Shown in pieces: positions 60,481 through 64,000 of a DNA stretch of 64,000 bases. The position numbers were made by a program, and so were the translations under genes. The DNA is from Triplophysa rosa. Taxonomy: Eukaryota > Chordata > Actinopteri > Cypriniformes > Nemacheilidae. The stretch covers positions 21,175,796 to 21,239,795 of the forward strand of contig NC_079907.1 of the NCBI RefSeq assembly GCF_024868665.1, read 5' to 3'. Positions within the stretch are counted from its first letter, which is position 1. Each line of letters begins with the position of its first letter. The notes below the pieces were generated by a model. That model did no database searches, was not told where the DNA came from, and saw nothing but the letters and a program-made list of their open reading frames with translations.

Positions 60481-61239
60481 GCACTGGGCACGTCGCGAGA
60501 CCCAGAGTGCGTGGTGTCATTGAACGTCAAAATTTGACTTGGTGATGATTCTGTCACTAATGCTTGTTACAAATCAGGTGTGTGGTCTATCAACGAAAGC
60601 CTAGCAGTATCTGTATTGCTAGCCCCAGCCAGCTGATGTTAAGTGACTTTTTTTGTTGAGGATTTTACAGTTCAACCTTAACAAAACTAACCATATGCAA
60701 TTTTGTGGACATTACACTGATGAAAATGTTAACAAAATACTCAAGAATTTTTTGACTTTTTATAGGGCCAGAAGAGAAGGCCCTGCTGGTCCTGACGGTC
60801 CACCACTGATAGTTTACCTGCCCACATATTTTAATCTTTTCCCTTAATCCTTTTTTCGGGTTCTGTCTCAACACTTTTAGTTGTGATTTTTGGTCATGCT
60901 ACAGTATGCAAAAAATCTTTATTTGACGCTTGAAGATTAACATTAAGCTGTGGCTGTTCAGCTGGTTTGTCCTTGATCTGAAAATATTTGTTTTTTTTTT
61001 CTGTTGGTTTGCAGCCCTTGCAGGAGAATGTTAAAACTTGTATGTACTTTCTTTCATGTGTAATTGACTACGATTGAATAGTAAATAGTTTCGATTTTGT
61101 GCAGCAGAAAATCGTGCATAAATAAACAGGTGAAAGCAGGTTGAAAACAGATGCTGTTGCAAGAAGAACACGGTTTACTGTTGATTGTGTGTGTTCATGT
61201 TCAAAGTTTTAAGGCCAATGTATTACTTTTCATGCTTTA
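60481..61239. other. Intergenic, no gene seen
   Basis: Possibly the 5' non-coding part of the hAT element up to about 60800, where GGCCCTGCTGGTCCTG occurs, but the limit is not clear. Nothing recognised beyond. Confidence 0.3.
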
Positions 61240-61590
61240 CAGATGCTGTGTGTAATTTTGTGGAGGATCTATTGACCGAAATACAGTATACATAACTATG
61301 TTTTTAGAGGCGTATAAAAATTTAATGTCTTTATTTCCTTAGAATGAGTTATATCTATCTCCCTTTACATGGAATTCGCTATGTTGTTTCTATAGTAGCA
61401 CTAAACGGACAAACTGCTCGACATAGCGCGTTTTGTAAATATGATATCTCTTCAGCAAAGAAGCGAAAACATGACGACATCTTAGTCCCGTGTAGTGCTT
61501 TGAAAGGGAGGGGTGGAGTGAGAAGTTGGTTGCAATTCACAAACCTCACCACTAGATGGTGCTAAATTTCAAACACTGGACCTTTACAGA
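61240..61590 (+). repeat. Dispersed repeat family B, copy 3
   Basis: GTGTGTAATTTTGTGGAGGA at the left, then CTTAGAATGAGTTATATCTA, CATGGAATTCGCTATGTTGT and TTGCAATTCACAAACC, ending CAAACACTGGACCTTTAC. It is the most complete of the three copies in this window (43107 and 52095 are the others). Confidence 0.75.
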
Positions 61591-63063
61591 AAAAAAACAT
61601 TAATTATTTAATTATCTTATCTTATTTCATTTCAGTTTAAATTTGTAATGTTTAGCATTTTGGTGACAGTAGCATTTTTCCATACAATGACAGTTTGTGA
61701 CATTGCACTTTCTATGTTACACGCATCTTTAAATCTACTCAATGGGAAAAGAGACATTAAGAGCTGCTGCATTCTCAAACACAATTAAAGTTCATATGAC
61801 TCGGGTCATTTCAAATCTTTTAAAGCCAATAGATTTGTTTCAAGAATGGACAAAAATTTGTCATTGTTTACTAAAAATCTGAGAGCCATCAATATGAACT
61901 GTTAAGAACCTTTAATATCCACAGAACCTTTCTATTGCATAAAAGGTTATTTGTAGTGAAAGTATAAAAAAGTACGAAAGAAATGATCCTTTTAAGAACC
62001 TTTGATCGAAAGCTTCGTCGGAGAGCCAGAGTGTCTATTTTAAGAGAGTATATGTGTTTGAAATGATAAGGTGCGAGCAAAAAAACCCTCATCTTTCTTT
62101 TAAAGCAAGTGGAAGTCGAAAATTAATTTTCTGGGATGAGCCAGAGAGCATGAACCATCATCTCAGTAAGAACTCCTGCAAAGACAAAGCAGCCGTTGCC
62201 CTGCTGAGAAGTTGTCTAGGCAAGTGTGGGAATTTGGTCCCAATCACTCTGTCATGTTGTCACTTTCCTGTCTGGGAATCAGAAGATAAACAATATAGCA
62301 ACTGTGCTCAGTGAAGTATCAGCAAGTGCCACTTTAGCCCATAGCATGCAGATCTCCATCACTGTCTTATGAGCCAATATCAGTCATTTTAAAATGCCAG
62401 GGGTAGTTGATGCTGCTCGAACTGAATTAAAAGCACAGTGGCCCCCAAAAAAGATTAAATGGAGATTGATTTGAGACTACCTAATTCTTATATTTCTCGG
62501 ATATTTTTTATTATTCTTGCATTTCAGAATTCAATCATGTCCTAAACTTAAGACAGATATAAATATGTACATATGTTGTCTGTGTTTCAATAATAATCTC
62601 ATTTAAGAAGTCTTAGGAGAATTATTTCCCAAGCTATGAGCGAGACGCCTGCGAGCAATACAAATTTCTTCTGGATATATTGAACTGTAACTTTTGTCAA
62701 TGCACTCAAGAGATAAACAGCGAAACGAATTTCGCGTTAACATGTATTTTGGCACGGACGTAAAAGCAGCACGGCAGACATATAAAAGTTGCTTTCGTTC
62801 TCTGCTTTGTCTTGTTTCTCTAACAATCAAAGTCATAAAATGTTCCTTCTTTTCTCTTTTCGCTCTTCTCTCATCCATTAAACCCAGCTCTTCTGTCCAG
62901 ACTGTTCTGCTTGATCGGTCATGAACACAACACAGTTTCTCTGTCCTCTATTTTCTTGTCTGCTGAAAGGTAGAGATTGTTCTTATCAAAGTTATAGTTT
63001 ACAGACACACTTTGCTGTTGTTCTACCGAGCAGACTGAGAATGTGAATCTGGGGCCTTATTTA
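61591..63063. other. Intergenic; small AAAGGTTC-type repeat near 61900
   Basis: GTTAAGAACCTTTAATATCC to AAGAACCTTTGATCG (61901-62010) resembles a common fish short repeat built on AAGGTTCTT units. No gene recognised in the rest. Confidence 0.35.
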
Positions 63064-63200
63064 TAATGCGTGCGTACGCACAGATTTGATCGTAGAGTGT
63101 GCATACGCAAAAATCCACGGCAACGTTCATATGTATAAAAACGGTCTTTGACGTGAAAGAAAACTTAGCGCCACGTCAGGGTCTGAGCAGACATAGAGGG
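63064..63200. repeat. Short palindromic repeat with GCGTACGC core
   Basis: ATAATGCGTGCGTACGCACA followed by TAGAGTGTGCATACGCAAAA. Dyad-rich and unlike its AT-rich surroundings; probably a fragment of a dispersed fish element. Confidence 0.4.
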
Positions 63201-63205
63201 AGAGT

Positions 63206-63966
63206 GGGGTAAGATGAGCCTTTTTTTTTAAATGAGGCGTAATAAAAGGATTTCATCTCATTTCATGTTTCCTATCAATCTAAATTATAAGAACACATCT
63301 GACATAAGGTTTTAAAAATATGGCTTCTTATAAAAAAGTGCTCGTGTGGCTCAGTTTGTTGATCCAAGTCAGGGGGTAAGTTGAACCATATGGAGATATA
63401 ATAAGCATGCAACTGAATTTGAATAAAGACCATGTTTTAAAGATTTTACTTTTAAAGATTTATCTAAGTCAAGTCAATCATTATTTTCCCTTACAAACAC
63501 TAACACCATGTCTACACCGGACGCTGCGCGGTGCGACGCGACACGACACATGGCTCGTTCTAATGGGATTGCCGCGCTGCGTCCGGTGTAATAGGCTTTT
63601 TTTTAAGCTAACTTCAACAAGAAATAACCAAATAAACTTTACATTTCAATATATTTAATTTGCAATATCTTTCGGTTTGCATTTCTGAAATAACTTGTCT
63701 TGTGAAACACCAAAGTTGTAAACTTCCAAAAACAGACTAAACAGAGAGTTTGTTGATTAAAAATAAATTCAATTTCTGCACTCACTATGTCTGTTTTTGT
63801 GGATTCTTGGCATTATACAGTGCTTTTTAATGCCAAACATGTTAGGCCATTGGTGACTTAAGTTTCATTGAAATTATACAGGTTAAAAATAAGAAATTGA
63901 AGTTAACTTAAGTGTCGACACTGGCTCAATTTAACCCACAGCATTTGGCTCATTTTGCCCCATAGC
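63206..63966. mobile_element. Candidate TIR element, GTGGGGTAAGATGAGCC ends
   Basis: The left end AGTGGGGTAAGATGAGCC is mirrored by GGCTCATTTTGCCCCAT at about 63948-63965. An internal CAGGGGGTAAGTTGAACC at 63371 is a further related block. No transposase ORF. A second hairpin (63509-63591) is nested inside. The element may continue beyond the window. Confidence 0.5.
63509..63591. repeat. GC-rich hairpin repeat
   Basis: CTACACCGGACGCTGCGCGG at the left and CGCGCTGCGTCCGGTGTA at the right are reverse complements with a loop of roughly 45 nt. It stands out against AT-rich flanks. Confidence 0.65.
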
Positions 63967-64000
63967 TGCCACTTTGGAAAAAAACTAGCTAGATTACAAA

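Noticed and set aside
1..64000. CRISPR arrays, operons, prophage or a bacterial defence system
   Set aside because: The window is intron-rich vertebrate DNA. The repeats are transposon-derived and none is a regularly spaced short direct-repeat array.

Overview
This window is ordinary vertebrate nuclear DNA from a teleost fish, most likely a cypriniform. It has intron-split genes with GT-AG splice sites and long AT-rich intergenic stretches. Its repeats include Angel-type inverted-repeat elements, a tRNA-headed V-type SINE, a CR1/L2-like LINE, hAT remains and LTR fragments. It is not prokaryotic or viral, and I see no CRISPR array or operon. Most short ORFs are chance ORFs or parts of repeats.

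Four intact protein genes lie on the minus strand, all transcribed in the same direction. From high to low coordinate they are gdf10 (46362-44016, 3 coding exons), gdf2/bmp9 (42141-40823, 2 exons), rbp3/IRBP (35703-33541, 4 exons) and an anthrax-toxin-receptor-family gene of ANTXR1 type (31235-9817, 18 exons). I rebuilt every exon from the sequence. All junctions obey GT-AG, all phases match, and the models give about 442, 414, 621 and 555 residues. From memory, GDF10, GDF2 and RBP3 are neighbours on human 10q11, with ANTXRL in the same region, so this looks like the fish version of that block. GDF2 and GDF10 are secreted TGF-beta superfamily ligands. RBP3 carries retinoids between photoreceptors and retinal pigment epithelium. 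The ANTXR protein is a VWA-domain membrane receptor for extracellular matrix. They share a neighbourhood rather than a pathway.

The most notable observation is a decayed second IRBP gene at about 37.8-39.1 kb. It sits just upstream of the intact rbp3 on the same strand. It keeps recognisable pieces of at least two IRBP modules but has stops, frameshifts, an Angel-like insertion and missing segments. Several teleosts are reported to carry two head-to-tail IRBP genes, so this appears to be the upstream copy lost in this lineage or on this homeolog. The relic is bracketed by two inverted copies of one dispersed repeat (36.9 and 40.1 kb).

Region by region: 0-9.8 kb holds a truncated LINE, a nest of Angel-like elements and probably the 3' UTR of the ANTXR gene. 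9.8-31.2 kb is that gene, its introns filled with short inverted-repeat elements, a solo LTR inside an Angel-like copy, and a tandem pair of a 331-bp hairpin-bearing repeat. 31.2-46.4 kb holds rbp3, the IRBP relic, gdf2 and gdf10. 46.4-64 kb has no intact gene that I can find. It carries several TIR elements, a truncated LTR and a broken ZMYM1-like hAT transposase (58.7-60.5 kb).
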